Shown: positions 27,184-36,896 of the stretch, one piece after another | Layout: each line of letters starts with the position of its first letter | Position numbering within the stretch: the first letter of the stretch is position 1 | Source: Moraxellaceae bacterium | GTDB taxonomy: Bacteria > Pseudomonadota > Gammaproteobacteria > Pseudomonadales > Moraxellaceae | Length of the DNA stretch: 64,000 bases | Assembly (NCBI GenBank): GCA_030646295.1 | Contig: JAUSND010000025.1 | Span: 62,001-126,000, forward strand | Direction of reading: 5' to 3' | The notes under the pieces: generated by a model | The model's input: only the letters and a program-made list of their open reading frames with translations | The model's database searches: none | Told to the model about the DNA's origin: nothing | Made by a program: the position numbers and the translations under genes

Positions 27184-29817
27184 CTATGGCTTCAGCATTT
27201 CAGCAACATCCATCAGCACCCGCAGCAGATCCGGGCGCCGCAACGGCTTGGCGATAAAGTCATTCATGCCCGCCTGCATGGCGCGCTCGCGATACTCCGC
27301 CATGACATGGGCACTGACACCGCAGATATACACCGGCGTCAGCCCGGCATCCGCTTCCCACTTCCGCAACCGGCTTGTCGCGGTATAACCATCCATGTTC
27401 GGCATTTCGCAATCCATGAACACCAGATCAAACACATCATGACTGGCGGTGAGCCGCTGCAAGGCCTCAACACCATCCGATGCCATGACCGCATTGAGGC
27501 CATGCTTTTTGAGAAAGCCGGCGATCACTTGCTGGTTCACCGGATTGTCTTCTGCCACCAGCACACGCAACCCGCTGATATCCACCATGGGGCGTGGTCT
27601 CGTACCGGGCGGCAGGGTTGCATCCAGCACCGCCCGGCGCAACGGTAGCCGGAACCAGAAGACTGAACCGTGTCCCGGCTCACTGCTGACGCCGATCTCG
27701 CCGTGCATCAACCCGACCAGCTGGCGACAGATTGACAGCCCCAGACCTGTACCCCCGTATTTGCGGGTAATGGATGAGTCGCCCTGGGAGAAGGCCTCGA
27801 ACAAGCGGGCACGCTGCTGTTCATCCATGCCGATACCGGTATCTTCCACCTCGAAATGCACCATGGCCGTGCCGGCATTCCCGCCATGGGTGCGCACCCG
27901 CAACACCACCTTTCCTTCACGCGTAAACTTGAATGCATTGGCCAGCAGATTGATCAGGATCTGCCGGATGCGCACGGGGTCGCCAATCACATCCGTCGGC
28001 AGATCAGCACCCGACTCCACACTCAGCTGCACACCACTCTGGCCTGACACCAGGGTGAACAGCGATGCACATTCATCCAGAAGACTGGGCAGGGAAAAGG
28101 GAACCTGTTCAACCTCCAGTTTTCCCGCCTCGATCTTGGAGTGGTCCAGAATGTCATTGATGATACGCAGGAGTGCCTCGCAAGACTGCCTGATCGTGCT
28201 GACATAATGTTGCTGCTCCACTGTCAGGCGGGTATCTGACAACAACTGCGTCATGCCGATGACGCCATTCATTGGCGTGCGGATTTCATGACTCATGGTG
28301 GCAAGAAAGCTGCTCTTGGTTTGCGCCGTCTGTTCGGCCAGCTCGCGGGCCTGCTCCGCCTCTGTTGTCTTCAGTTGCAGCAGCATGGTGCGCCGCATGG
28401 ACAGCAGCAATGCCTGCAGCATGCCGACCAGCAGCAAGCCGCCGCCCAGCAACATGACTGTCTGCAGGGAACGGTGACTGGCGCGATAGCCGGTCGGACT
28501 GGTCACGGTAACCTGCCAGTCCCGGCCGCCACGGCTGAAGGCGGTTTTCCATGTCATCGGCCAGGTGTCCGTGCGGGCCGTCCCCTGCAGATACGGCAAC
28601 AGCAGCCCCTGCTCACTGATCTGCATCGGCAGCATCACTGTCCCGGAATCAAATGCGCCGCCCTCCCTGGCCAGCTGCCGCGGCTCGAAAACACCAAGCA
28701 CAACGCCGGCAAACTCTCTCGGCCGATCAGTTGCCGGCACGGTTGCCGAAGGGCGTGCATAGACGGGCACCATCATCAGCAGCACATCCGCAAATGCAGA
28801 CGGTGACCTGCCTTGCGCAACGATCACCGCCTTGCCGGAGGCACGCGCCTCATCCCGCGCGACCAGCATCCGCTTATCCTTGCCCAGCAGCATGCCCCGC
28901 TCAAGACGGCCGTTTGCTGGCGAGACATAGACAACCTGCATGAGTGGTGACGTTGCCGGCACCCATGCCAAGGCACGGATATCGGAATGATCCTCCAGGG
29001 CCCCTGCGGTAAAGCGGGCGAACTCCGCTTCCTCCACCGATTGCGAGGACTCCCACAGGCGACGCAATGAATACAGGTTTTCCGTGTAAACCGACAGGCG
29101 AACATCCAGACGCTCCACCTGCTCGCGCGCCTGCTGCTGGAATCCTCTCTCCAGCAGCAATGCCTCGTGTCGCGAGACCAGGTGAAACAGGGCAAGTACC
29201 GCCACCAGCGCGGCCAGCATCACGCCAATGAGCATGCCGCGGTGGTCGCGCCCGTAATGCGAGGGGCGCAATGCCAGCAGGGTCAGCGGCGTAAAAATCA
29301 CCACACCAATCGTGTCGCCAATCCACCAGGTCCAGAAGTTGACCACCGCCCCTTCAACAGGCTCCCGCCCGCCCAGCACCAGCATGACATTGCCGATACC
29401 GGCCGAAATCACGCAGGCCACCGGACCGCCCAGCAGCACAATGCGGATCTCGTGCCAGTCGTTGCGCCCCGCCACCGGAATGGCAGCAAGGTGCCGGCAT
29501 AACAAGCCGCCCGCCAGGGCCTGCAGGGTAGCCCCGCCGGCAATGGCCATCGCAACGGGCAACTGGGACAAATCAACCGAGAAGGCCGCCGTGCCCAGCG
29601 TCAGGTTAAGCCCGACCGACCCCAGAAAGACGCCAGGACTGATGCGCCAGCCCCAGACAAGAACGGCCGCCAGCGCAATACCTGCGGGTGGAAACACCGC
29701 AGAGGCATACGTGCCAGGATTGGCCATGAGATAGGAAAGGTGGGCAGTCACCACATAGGCAACCGCCAGAAGCAAGATACGCAGTGGCCAGCGCAACCAC
29801 CCCAGGACACGATCCAT
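27184..29817 (-). CDS. Hybrid sensor histidine kinase with MASE1 and CHASE-like input
   Basis: 877-residue membrane sensor. Residues 1-215 form a multi-helix MASE1-type region. Residues about 230-450 look like a periplasmic CHASE domain ending in a helix near 452-472. The HisKA box [15 protein letters not shown] places the phosphorylated His at 510. An ATPase domain with [13 protein letters not shown] follows, then a receiver domain from 752 with Asp802 ([10 protein letters not shown]) and Lys in IAKPL. No HPt domain is in the protein, so an external phosphotransfer partner is needed. The signal is unknown. It lies downstream of the ECF/anti-sigma pair on the same strand. Confidence 0.87.
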   Translation of the reverse strand: MDRVLGWLRWPLRILLLAVAYVVTAHLSYLMANPGTYASAVFPPAGIALAAVLVWGWRISPGVFLGSVGLNLTLGTAAFSVDLSQLPVAMAIAGGATLQALAGGLLCRHLAAIPVAGRNDWHEIRIVLLGGPVACVISAGIGNVMLVLGGREPVEGAVVNFWTWWIGDTIGVVIFTPLTLLALRPSHYGRDHRGMLIGVMLAALVAVLALFHLVSRHEALLLERGFQQQAREQVERLDVRLSVYTENLYSLRRLWESSQSVEEAEFARFTAGALEDHSDIRALAWVPATSPLMQVVYVSPANGRLERGMLLGKDKRMLVARDEARASGKAVIVAQGRSPSAFADVLLMMVPVYARPSATVPATDRPREFAGVVLGVFEPRQLAREGGAFDSGTVMLPMQISEQGLLLPYLQGTARTDTWPMTWKTAFSRGGRDWQVTVTSPTGYRASHRSLQTVMLLGGGLLLVGMLQALLLSMRRTMLLQLKTTEAEQARELAEQTAQTKSSFLATMSHEIRTPMNGVIGMTQLLSDTRLTVEQQHYVSTIRQSCEALLRIINDILDHSKIEAGKLEVEQVPFSLPSLLDECASLFTLVSGQSGVQLSVESGADLPTDVIGDPVRIRQILINLLANAFKFTREGKVVLRVRTHGGNAGTAMVHFEVEDTGIGMDEQQRARLFEAFSQGDSSITRKYGGTGLGLSICRQLVGLMHGEIGVSSEPGHGSVFWFRLPLRRAVLDATLPPGTRPRPMVDISGLRVLVAEDNPVNQQVIAGFLKKHGLNAVMASDGVEALQRLTASHDVFDLVFMDCEMPNMDGYTATSRLRKWEADAGLTPVYICGVSAHVMAEYRERAMQAGMNDFIAKPLRRPDLLRVLMDVAEMLKP

Positions 29818-29891
29818 GCGCCTTGTGGCTCCAGTAGATAGTCAGCAACTGCCCAGACTACAGGCAAGTCTGCGCCGTGACGACACCTCCG

Positions 29892-30116
29892 TCATTCAGT
29901 GGGCGGAATGGCCGACAAAACCTGCTCCACCGTTTGCTCGGTGGCCGGAACCGGCAGGACTGCAATGGTGGCACGCGTAAGCTGCAGGGAGCGCAAATAC
30001 CTGCGGCAATGCCGGCAGACAAGCATGTGCAGCCGTAACGAGCGCCGCTCTGCGGGGGTCAGGGCACCATCCACATAGACCGACCCCAACGCCAGGACAT
30101 CGATACATTTCAGCAT
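29892..30116 (-). CDS. Small zinc-finger anti-sigma-like protein
   Basis: 74-residue protein with HMLVCRHCRRYLR (HxxxCxxC) in a zf-HC2-like arrangement, preceded by DGALTPAERRSLRLH. It has no membrane helix, so any sigma-binding would be cytoplasmic, as for soluble zinc anti-sigma factors. The ATG overlaps the end of the ECF sigma gene by seven bases and uses GAGGAGG inside it as ribosome site. The pairing strongly suggests control of that sigma factor, but binding is not shown. Confidence 0.78.
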   Translation of the reverse strand: MLKCIDVLALGSVYVDGALTPAERRSLRLHMLVCRHCRRYLRSLQLTRATIAVLPVPATEQTVEQVLSAIPPTE

Positions 30117-30715
30117 TCGCCCTCCTCCTCATACCGGTTCATGACCGCCAGCAACCTGAGACGCGCCCGGTGTACCAGCACCCGCACATTGCCCTCGGTG
30201 GTCCCCAGTGCCTCGGCAATCTCCGCAAACTCCAGTCCAGTCTGGTCGCGCAGCAGCAGGGCCGATTGCTGGGCCGCCGGCAACTCGCCAAGGTAATACT
30301 TCAGGCAATCGGCCAGCTGTTCGCGCGAGAGCATTTCCTCCGGCGAATCTGCCGTCCAGGCCGCCAGCGGGTGATCCCAGTGTCCACGGCCGTCAAAACG
30401 TTCCGCCAGCGGCAGATTGCTGCCGTCATCCTCGTCCAGGCTTACGGTGGGCAAGCGCTTCTGCACCCGCAGGCGGCCCCGCGCGGCATTGATGACAATG
30501 CGCGTCAGCCACGTCGAGAGCGTCGAGCGCCCCTCGAACTGCGTCAGCGCACGAAAGGCTGCAATCCACGCCTCCTGCACCACTTCTTCTGCCTGTGCAT
30601 CGCCGATAATGGCGCGCGCCACCGCCACCAGACGACCATGATGCTCACGCACCCATGCCGCACAGGCCCGGCGATCACGAGCCTGCAGCCGGACAATCAG
30701 TTCGGTTTCACTCAT
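30110..30715 (-). CDS. ECF-type RNA polymerase sigma factor
   Basis: 201 residues from the ATG at 30715. Region 2 contains AEEVVQEAWIAAFRAL and the -10-binding TLSTWLTRIVINAARGRLR; region 4 is LLLRDQTGLEFAEIAEALGTTEGNVRVLVHRARLRL. The start at 30715 fits usual ECF N-termini (SETELIVRLQ); an in-frame ATG at 30799 would add 28 residues of unusual sequence, and neither has a strong ribosome site. It is coupled to the zinc-finger gene downstream. Target promoters cannot be deduced here. Confidence 0.88.
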   Translation of the reverse strand: MSETELIVRLQARDRRACAAWVREHHGRLVAVARAIIGDAQAEEVVQEAWIAAFRALTQFEGRSTLSTWLTRIVINAARGRLRVQKRLPTVSLDEDDGSNLPLAERFDGRGHWDHPLAAWTADSPEEMLSREQLADCLKYYLGELPAAQQSALLLRDQTGLEFAEIAEALGTTEGNVRVLVHRARLRLLAVMNRYEEEGEC

Positions 30716-30829
30716 GGGCCGCTCACAGGAAAATGGGTCGCCAGCATAGCCGGCAACAAGGGGAGACTCCATCGGACACAGGGCAATCGTGTTGTTCATG
30801 CGTCTTGGATGCAGGCCAGCACGACATTG

Positions 30830-31342
30830 TTACAGCGGCCACTCCGCCACCACATGATAAACCGGTCCGTCCGGCGTCAACTCCGAGCGCACCAGCGCCA
30901 GCGCCGGCACCTGCCACTCCACCACCGGCCATACCGGCAGGCTTTCGGAAGGAATCACTATCTGCCGTGACAACGTGACGTGTGGCTTGAAATGACGGGC
31001 CTCGACCGGAAAACCGGCCTGCGCCAGCCCCGCATGCAGGCGCTCCACCAGCCGCACCAGTGCCGCCGGCGTGTCTGTCGGACGCAAACATGCCAGCCCC
31101 GGTTTTTTCCAGGATTCAATCCGGTCAAAGCGCAAGGTGACGGGGTCGTGTGGCAGGTCATCGCCCAGCGCCAGCAGGGCATTGATGCGACTGCCCGGCA
31201 ACTCGCCCAGAAAGGCCAGCGTGAGGTGCAGGTTGCCGGCAGGAACACGGTGCCCGCCCAGTGGCATCACATACGGCGCCAGCCCGTCATGCCATGCCTT
31301 GCGGGTCCCGGGATCTGGCCAGAGTGCAAAAAAGAGACGCAT
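30830..31342 (-). CDS. thpR: RNA 2',3'-cyclic phosphodiesterase ThpR
   Basis: 170-residue 2H phosphoesterase. The two catalytic HxTL motifs are HLTLAFLG (near residue 43) and HVTLSR (near residue 126). The family opens RNA 2',3'-cyclic phosphates and was first noted as a 2'-5' RNA ligase. Start RLFFALWPD is characteristic. It lies upstream of the ECF sigma gene on the same strand, with about 110 bases between. Confidence 0.9.
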   Translation of the reverse strand: MRLFFALWPDPGTRKAWHDGLAPYVMPLGGHRVPAGNLHLTLAFLGELPGSRINALLALGDDLPHDPVTLRFDRIESWKKPGLACLRPTDTPAALVRLVERLHAGLAQAGFPVEARHFKPHVTLSRQIVIPSESLPVWPVVEWQVPALALVRSELTPDGPVYHVVAEWPL

Positions 31343-31401
31343 GAAATCCTGTCATCCGTGTGGGCCGGTGACAGGACTACAGCAGCTGCCAGCCCTCAAT
31401 A

Positions 31402-31423
31402 CAAGCACCGTACAAGCACCGCC
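31402..31423. repeat. Tandem 11-base duplication
   Basis: TACAAGCACCG occurs twice in a row in the 170-base gap between thpR and desB. The copies are identical. A nine-base inverted repeat (GCTGCCAGC at 31385-31393, GCTGGCAGC at 31453-31461) surrounds them. Confidence 0.6.
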
Positions 31424-31467
31424 ACACGGGAACACGCGGTGCGCATGTCTGTGCTGGCAGCAGAAAC

Positions 31468-31498
31468 AAAAAAGGCGGATCACTGATCCGCCTTTTTC
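31468..31498 (-). terminator. Intrinsic terminator after the desaturase gene
   Basis: GGCGGATCA and TGATCCGCC around a single central base (effective loop a few bases), flanked by A6 and T5, so it can work on both strands. On the minus strand six T follow. It lies 13 bases after the desaturase stop. Confidence 0.88.
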
Positions 31499-31510
31499 TG
31501 CCCGAACGCA

Positions 31511-32617
31511 TCAGCCCATTTCCGGCACCGTCAGCACCGGTGCGCTGACCGAACGACTGGGGAATGCATGGCGCAGGATTCGCCACACCACCTGAGAGAA
31601 CTGCGACAGCATGGTGCCAGTGTTGTAACGCTGGCCATACCGCTCGCAGATGGCACGCACCTCCGGTGCCATTTCTGCGTAACGGCGGGCAGGCACATCA
31701 GGGTACAGGTGATGCTCGATCTGGTGACTGAGGTTGCCGGTCATGATGTGAAACAGTGTGCCGCCCTTCAGGTTGGATGAACCACGCACCTGACGAAGGT
31801 ACCAGTGACCGCGCGTTTCATTTTCCAGAACACTTTTCGGAAACACTTCTGCATTGGCCGTAAAGTGGCCACAGAAAATAACGGCATACGTCCACAGGTT
31901 ACGGACGATGTTCGCCACCAGATTACCCAGCAGCACCGGCAGAAAGAACGGACCTGCAAGCAGAGGAAACAGTACATAATCCTTGAGGATCTGGCGACGC
32001 ATTTTGCGTGCCACCGGCCGGAACTCTTCCTTCAGCTCGGCCTTCGTTTTCTTGCCACTGAAATACCGTCCCAGCTCCAGATCCTGAATGGCAATGCCCC
32101 ACTCGAACAGGATGGCAAAGATCACCGCAACCACAGGCTGCGCCAGGTAAAAAGGCTTCCAGCGCTGCTCCGGAAACAGGCGCAGCAGGCCGTAACCGAT
32201 GTCATCGTCCATGCCGCGCACATTGGTGTAGGTGTGATGCTTGAAGTTGTGTGTCTTGCGCCAGTTGTCACTGGTGCCCACGATGTCCCATTCATAGGTC
32301 TTGCCATTCAGACCGGCATCGCCCATCCAGTCGTACTGGCCGTGCATCACGTTATGGGCCAACTCCATGTTTTCCAGAATCTTGGACAGGCTCAGAAACA
32401 GCGTACCGATAATCCATGCCGGCGGAAAAATACCGAAGAACAGGAACGCACGGCCGATCACCTCGGTGTACCGCACGGACTTCACCACCCGGCGGATATA
32501 ACGCGCATCCTCATCGCCCAGCCTGGCGACAGTGCGGGCACGCAGTACATCAAGCTCGACACCAAACTGCTTGAGCTCGCGATCAGACAGGGGGCGGTTG
32601 ATGGATGTAGTCGTCAT
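31511..32617 (-). CDS. desB: Membrane acyl-CoA fatty-acid desaturase, DesB-like
   Basis: 368-residue di-iron desaturase that introduces a double bond into saturated acyl chains under air. The three histidine boxes are HNVMH, HNFKHH and HQIEHH, with hydrophobic pairs between them. The ATG at 32617 has GAGG eight bases upstream; an ATG seven codons earlier lies inside the desC end region. It follows desC by ten bases. Order and content match P. aeruginosa desT/desC-desB (PA4890-4888). Regiospecificity (delta-9) is expected, not shown. Confidence 0.9.
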   Translation of the reverse strand: MTTTSINRPLSDRELKQFGVELDVLRARTVARLGDEDARYIRRVVKSVRYTEVIGRAFLFFGIFPPAWIIGTLFLSLSKILENMELAHNVMHGQYDWMGDAGLNGKTYEWDIVGTSDNWRKTHNFKHHTYTNVRGMDDDIGYGLLRLFPEQRWKPFYLAQPVVAVIFAILFEWGIAIQDLELGRYFSGKKTKAELKEEFRPVARKMRRQILKDYVLFPLLAGPFFLPVLLGNLVANIVRNLWTYAVIFCGHFTANAEVFPKSVLENETRGHWYLRQVRGSSNLKGGTLFHIMTGNLSHQIEHHLYPDVPARRYAEMAPEVRAICERYGQRYNTGTMLSQFSQVVWRILRHAFPSRSVSAPVLTVPEMG

Positions 32618-32627
32618 GGCACAAGCC

Positions 32628-33716
32628 TCAAAGATCAAGCGTGATGTCGGTACTGGCGCGGCTGATGCAAATGCGCAACGCGGCAGTGGACTCGGCGGAA
32701 TATTCGCCCGTGTTCATGTCCTGCGTGGTGCCTGCAGACTTGCCACAGGCGCAGGTATTGCAGATGCCGATACGGCAGCCGTGTGCGGGATTGATGCCTT
32801 GTGCTTCAAGCGCCACCAGCAGCGATTCGCCCGCCGGCACATCCAGCGTGCGAGCGCTGGCGGCAAGATGCACCCGCACCGTACCGGTCGCATCTGTTGC
32901 AAATGCGGGCGCGGTAAACGCTTCCGCCTGGAAAGAGCGGGCCGTGGTGCCGGCCAGATCAATGGCCACATGCACAAAACCGGCAGGACCACACGCCGAC
33001 ACATGCCGCTCGCCCAGATCCGGCACCAGCGCCTGCAGCAGTTCGCCACGGATGCGCCCGCTGCCTGCCCCCGGCTGCAGTGCCGGGTCACGGGTGAGAA
33101 TGAAATGCACCCTGAAGCGCGGTGTACGGGCGGCCAGTTCATTCAGCTCATCAACAAAACAGAGCTCTTCGCGGGTACGCGCCCAGTAAACCAGCGTCAG
33201 GTCTGCCGGCATGCCGGCCGCTGCGAGTGCCCGCGTCATGCTGATCAAGGGCGTAATGCCGCTGCCCGCCGCCAGAAAAAGGAACTTGCGGTCACGCACC
33301 AGCGGATTGGCGGCATCCAGCACCATCTCGCCGAAGGCCGCACCAATTTCCAGTACATCGCCGACCTTTACGTCCGTGCACAGGTGCGTACTCAACACAC
33401 CACCCTGAATCTGCCTGACGGTAATGCTGATGCAACCATCCTCACGCGGCAGGCCGGTAAAGCTGTAGCTGCGGGTAACACGACGGCCATTCACCTCGGC
33501 AGAGACATTCACATGCTGGCCGGACATGAAGCCGGCAAAATGGCCATTGGGCCTGAGCACGAGCGTGACGGCATCACAGGACTCGCGCTGGCGCCCGACC
33601 ACGCGAGCCAGCGTGCGCTCCCACGCCCATACCGGATTGAGCATGCCCGCCCAGAAATCAAAGACGGGCGGGGACACCAGAGGGGCAATCAGGCGCTGCA
33701 GGGGGGTGGCGGACAT
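32628..33716 (-). CDS. desC: Ferredoxin reductase with C-terminal 2Fe-2S domain, DesC-like
   Basis: 362-residue electron-transfer protein feeding the desaturase. An FAD-binding beta barrel (RSYSFTGLP) and an NAD(P) domain (FLAAGSGITPLISM) are followed by a plant-type ferredoxin with CRIGICNTCAC and a final Cys in LRICIS. The ATG at 33716 is preferred, with GAGG seven bases upstream, over an ATG 13 codons earlier. A strong promoter with two operator-like repeats lies in front. It is the first gene of desC-desB. Confidence 0.9.
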   Translation of the reverse strand: MSATPLQRLIAPLVSPPVFDFWAGMLNPVWAWERTLARVVGRQRESCDAVTLVLRPNGHFAGFMSGQHVNVSAEVNGRRVTRSYSFTGLPREDGCISITVRQIQGGVLSTHLCTDVKVGDVLEIGAAFGEMVLDAANPLVRDRKFLFLAAGSGITPLISMTRALAAAGMPADLTLVYWARTREELCFVDELNELAARTPRFRVHFILTRDPALQPGAGSGRIRGELLQALVPDLGERHVSACGPAGFVHVAIDLAGTTARSFQAEAFTAPAFATDATGTVRVHLAASARTLDVPAGESLLVALEAQGINPAHGCRIGICNTCACGKSAGTTQDMNTGEYSAESTAALRICISRASTDITLDL

Positions 33717-33753
33717 GTGAAGCCTCTTGTTGGCATCCCGGGTAACGGGGCGC

Positions 33754-33781
33754 ATTATACAAGAGAATATACGACTGTCTA
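33754..33781 (-). promoter_or_regulatory. Predicted desC promoter
   Basis: On the minus strand TAGACA (five of six, 33781-33776), 16 bases, then a perfect TATAAT (33759-33754). It gives a leader of about 31 bases before desC. Both repeats of the neighbouring operator pair overlap it. Confidence 0.75.
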
Positions 33782-33793
33782 TACAAGTGTATA
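33756..33793. promoter_or_regulatory. Paired repeat, candidate DesT operators
   Basis: Two copies of TATACAAG start at 33756 and 33780, 24 bases apart. The right copy extends into a palindrome, TATACA-AG-TGTATA (33780-33793). The left is imperfect (ending GAATATA). The ACA-NN-TGT core resembles operators of the FabR/DesT group as I recall them. Binding by the adjacent TetR protein is inferred. Confidence 0.68.
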
Positions 33794-33809
33794 TTAATTA
33801 GAAGGTGGT

Positions 33810-34535
33810 ATGATGTCCGGCAATGACGACGCGACCCAGCCACCGAGGCCCGAACCCGCGATGACCCCGACCGACCTGACTGCGGAAAAATCCCCGATAG
33901 CGGACAGCGGCAGCACCCGTGGCCGCAAGGTGAGCATTTCCCGTGACGACATCATCAGTGCCGCCCTTACGCTGATCGGACCGAACCGCAGTGTCTCCAC
34001 CCTCAGCCTGCGTGAGGTGGCCAGAGAGGCTGGCGTCGCCCCCAACAGCTTCTACCGGCACTTCCATGACATGGACGAGCTGGCCATTGCCCTGATCGAG
34101 CTGGCCGGCAGCTCGCTGCGCGGCATCATCGGCGAAGCCCGTCACCGTGCCACCGCCGAACGCAGCGTAGTGCGCAGCTCGGTGGAAGCCTTCATGGAGC
34201 AGCTGAATGCGGACGACAAGCTGCTGCACATGCTGCTGCGCGAAGGCACTGCCGGGTCGGATGCCTTCAAGCAGGCGGTCGAAAAACAGCTGGGATTTTT
34301 TGAAGAAGAGTTGCAGGCCGATCTGGTACGACTGGCCGCGCATAACAAGACCGGCCTCTACGAGCCAGCACTGACGGCCAAGGCGATCACCCGCCTGGTT
34401 GTTGCCATCGGTGCCACCGCCATGGACCTGCCCCCGGAACAGCGCGCCAGCGCCACGGAGCAACTGGCCGTCATGGTGCGCATGATCGTGGTCGGCAGCC
34501 AGACCATGGCCGCCAGCGGTCAGGTCCGCATCTGA
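33810..34535 (+). CDS. desT: TetR-family fatty-acid regulator, DesT/FabR-like
   Basis: 241-residue repressor divergent from desC. The helix-turn-helix is LSLREVAREAGVAPNSFYRHF (about residues 67-87), with the FYRHFHDMDELAIALIE continuation typical of FabR/DesT. DesT senses the ratio of saturated to unsaturated acyl-CoA. This protein has an N-terminal tail of about 45 residues before the domain, rich in Pro, Ser and Asp, longer than I expect for DesT. Two adjacent ATGs (33810, 33813) follow GAAGG; a later start is possible. Confidence 0.83.
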   Translation: MMSGNDDATQPPRPEPAMTPTDLTAEKSPIADSGSTRGRKVSISRDDIISAALTLIGPNRSVSTLSLREVAREAGVAPNSFYRHFHDMDELAIALIELAGSSLRGIIGEARHRATAERSVVRSSVEAFMEQLNADDKLLHMLLREGTAGSDAFKQAVEKQLGFFEEELQADLVRLAAHNKTGLYEPALTAKAITRLVVAIGATAMDLPPEQRASATEQLAVMVRMIVVGSQTMAASGQVRI

Positions 34536-34556
34536 TGCTGCGGAGCCGGCAACGGC

Positions 34557-35774
34557 TCAGTCGAATACCCGCACCACTTTGCCCTGCATGACCTGACCAA
34601 ACCATGGCGTGTTCTTGCCGGTCGACAGCAGTGTGTCGGCACCTACCGTCCACTGTGCAGACGGATCAATCAGCAACCAGCCGGTATTCTTTTCCAGCCC
34701 CAGCACATCGGCGGGTCGATGGGTCAATGCTGCAATCAGGCGGCTTTCCGTCAGCACCCCGTCGCGCACCAGTTGCAGCCCCAGCGGCAACACGGTTTCC
34801 AGTGTGCTCATGCCGGGTTCGGTGGCCGGGAACGGTGCCAGCTTGGCACTGGCATCCAGCGGCTGGTGATCGGAGCAGATGGCATCAATCACACCGCTGT
34901 TCACGCCTTCACGCAGCGCGGCACGATCCGCCTCGCTGCGCAGCGGTGGCCGCACATGGGCAAAACTGTTGAAGCCGTCGATGGCGGCATCGGTGAGGTG
35001 CAGGTGGTGCATGGCCACATCTGCCGTGACCGGAATGCCTTTTTCACGGGCAATCCGGATCAGCTCGACCGAGCCCTTGCAGGACAGCTGGCCAAAGTGC
35101 GCCTTCACACCGGTCTGCTCGACCAGCAGCAACTGGGTGGCAAGGGCAATGGTTTCTGCCGTCTCGGGAATGCCGGGCAGGCCCAGGCGTGCTGCCGTAA
35201 AACCGTCATGGGCACAGCCGCGCGCCAGGCTTGGCTCTTCCGGCGAGAAAAACACGGTGAGGCCGAGCGTTGCAGCATATTCGAGGCAGCGCAGCGCGGT
35301 TTCGACATTGGCAAACGGCGCGCGGGCATTACCCACGGCCACGCAACCGGCATGATGCAAGCGGTTCATGTTGGACAGCGCCTTGCCGTCCAGCCCCCGG
35401 GTCAGCGCACCCACCGGATACACCGTGGCAAATCCGGCTTCTTGCGAGCGCTCACGCAACTGTGTCACCAGCGCACCGGAGTCCAGCACCGGCTGCGTAT
35501 CGGGCGGCACCACCAGATGCAGGAAACCGCCGGCACGCGCCGCCCTTGTTTCACTGGCCGCACCGCCGTGCACCCTGGCACCCGGCTCGCGCAGGCGCGC
35601 ACACAAATCCACAAATGCCGGGGTCAGCCACAGACCGTTGCCATCAATCACTTCCGCTGCCGCGACGCCGCTGCCACCAATCATCATGCGGCCGTTTTCC
35701 AGAATGACACTGGTTACGGCATCGTGTGAGGCAGCAGGGTCGATCAGTCGGACATTGTCGATACGAACAGCCAT
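34557..35774 (-). CDS. Inactive dihydroorotase-like protein PyrC' (PyrX)
   Basis: 405-residue dihydroorotase homologue that has lost its metal site: the usual HxH before LREPG is replaced by DLCARLREPG. In Pseudomonas the equivalent protein (PyrC') has no enzyme activity and holds aspartate transcarbamylase as a dodecamer. The ATG at 35774 has AGGAG six bases upstream and follows the pyrB stop by 19 bases. A catalytic dihydroorotase should exist elsewhere in the genome. Confidence 0.88.
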   Translation of the reverse strand: MAVRIDNVRLIDPAASHDAVTSVILENGRMMIGGSGVAAAEVIDGNGLWLTPAFVDLCARLREPGARVHGGAASETRAARAGGFLHLVVPPDTQPVLDSGALVTQLRERSQEAGFATVYPVGALTRGLDGKALSNMNRLHHAGCVAVGNARAPFANVETALRCLEYAATLGLTVFFSPEEPSLARGCAHDGFTAARLGLPGIPETAETIALATQLLLVEQTGVKAHFGQLSCKGSVELIRIAREKGIPVTADVAMHHLHLTDAAIDGFNSFAHVRPPLRSEADRAALREGVNSGVIDAICSDHQPLDASAKLAPFPATEPGMSTLETVLPLGLQLVRDGVLTESRLIAALTHRPADVLGLEKNTGWLLIDPSAQWTVGADTLLSTGKNTPWFGQVMQGKVVRVFD

Positions 35775-35793
35775 ACCGGCTCCTTCAAGAAAT

Positions 35794-36780
35794 TCAGCGT
35801 TGCTCGCCCTGGCCACGCACAGCCAGGCTGAGTACGGCCATGCGCACGGCGATACCGTAATTCACCTGCTTCAGGATCAGTGACTGCGGACCATCGGCCA
35901 CCGCCGACTCGATTTCCACGCCACGGTTGATCGGCCCCGGGTGCATCACCAGCACATCAGGTTTGGCATGTTTCAGTTTGTCGCGCGTCAGGCCATAGAG
36001 GGCGTAGAACTCGTCGCTGGACGGCAGCAGTGCCGATTCCATGCGCTCGTTTTGCACGCGCAGGGCAATCGCCACATCCACGTCAACCAGCCCGTCTTCC
36101 ATGCGCTCGAACACCTTCACACCGAGCTGGTCAAAATCCCGGGGCTGCAGCGTGCGCGGGGCAATCACGCGGATTTCCTTTGCCCCCAGGGTTTGCAGGG
36201 CATGGATTTCCGAGCGGGCCACGCGCGAATGCCGGATGTCGCCGACAATCGCGACAATGAGGTTCTCAAACGCCCCGGCATGCCGGCGGATGGTGAGCAT
36301 GTCGAGCATGGCCTGCGTTGGATGCGCATGGCGACCGTCACCGGCATTGATCACCGCCACCTTCGGCGTGACCTGACTGGCAATGAAATGTGCCGCGCCG
36401 GAATCGCCGTGACGCACCACAAAAATATCGGCCGTCATCGCCTCCAGATTCCACAGCATGTCGCGCAGGGTTTCACCCTTGCTGGTGGAGGACTTGGAAA
36501 TATCGATATTGAGCACGTCGGCGCCCAGACGCTTGGCGGCCACTTCAAACGTGGTGCGGGTACGCGTGCTGGGTTCGAAAAAGAGGTTCATTACCGTGCG
36601 GCCGGCCAGCAGGGGGCGGTTCACGATGGCACCGGTCACCGGATCAATAAAGCTCTCGGCCGTGTCGAGAATCTCGGTGAGGTGGTCGCGGGAGAGACCT
36701 TCGGTCGTCAGAAAATGGCGCAGGCGATCCTGAGCGTTGAGCTGCAGGCGGCTGGCTTCGTGCGCGGAAGATCGATGCAT
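35794..36780 (-). CDS. pyrB: Aspartate carbamoyltransferase catalytic chain
   Basis: 328-residue enzyme catalysing the first committed step of pyrimidine synthesis. The carbamoyl-phosphate motif is [13 protein letters not shown], with HPTQAMLD (HPxQ) and [10 protein letters not shown] further on. The ATG at 36780 is preferred by family N-terminus ([15 protein letters not shown]); a longer in-frame reading begins at 36819. It is followed by the pyrC-like gene. No pyrR gene separates it from ruvX, unlike in Pseudomonas. Confidence 0.93.
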   Translation of the reverse strand: MHRSSAHEASRLQLNAQDRLRHFLTTEGLSRDHLTEILDTAESFIDPVTGAIVNRPLLAGRTVMNLFFEPSTRTRTTFEVAAKRLGADVLNIDISKSSTSKGETLRDMLWNLEAMTADIFVVRHGDSGAAHFIASQVTPKVAVINAGDGRHAHPTQAMLDMLTIRRHAGAFENLIVAIVGDIRHSRVARSEIHALQTLGAKEIRVIAPRTLQPRDFDQLGVKVFERMEDGLVDVDVAIALRVQNERMESALLPSSDEFYALYGLTRDKLKHAKPDVLVMHPGPINRGVEIESAVADGPQSLILKQVNYGIAVRMAVLSLAVRGQGEQR

Positions 36781-36896
36781 GGGGCCTGTCCTTCGATGAG
36801 CGCCGCAATTGTAAACCACTTACCGGGCGGCGGCGATGGACGCTGGCCGCTGGTGTCATCCGGCGGCCCTGTCCGGGCACCATAATCAGGGCGCCT

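Noticed and set aside
33788-33800. TATATT as -10 of desT
   Set aside because: It would put the transcript start within about eight bases of the ATG and remove the ribosome site, and no -35 fits.
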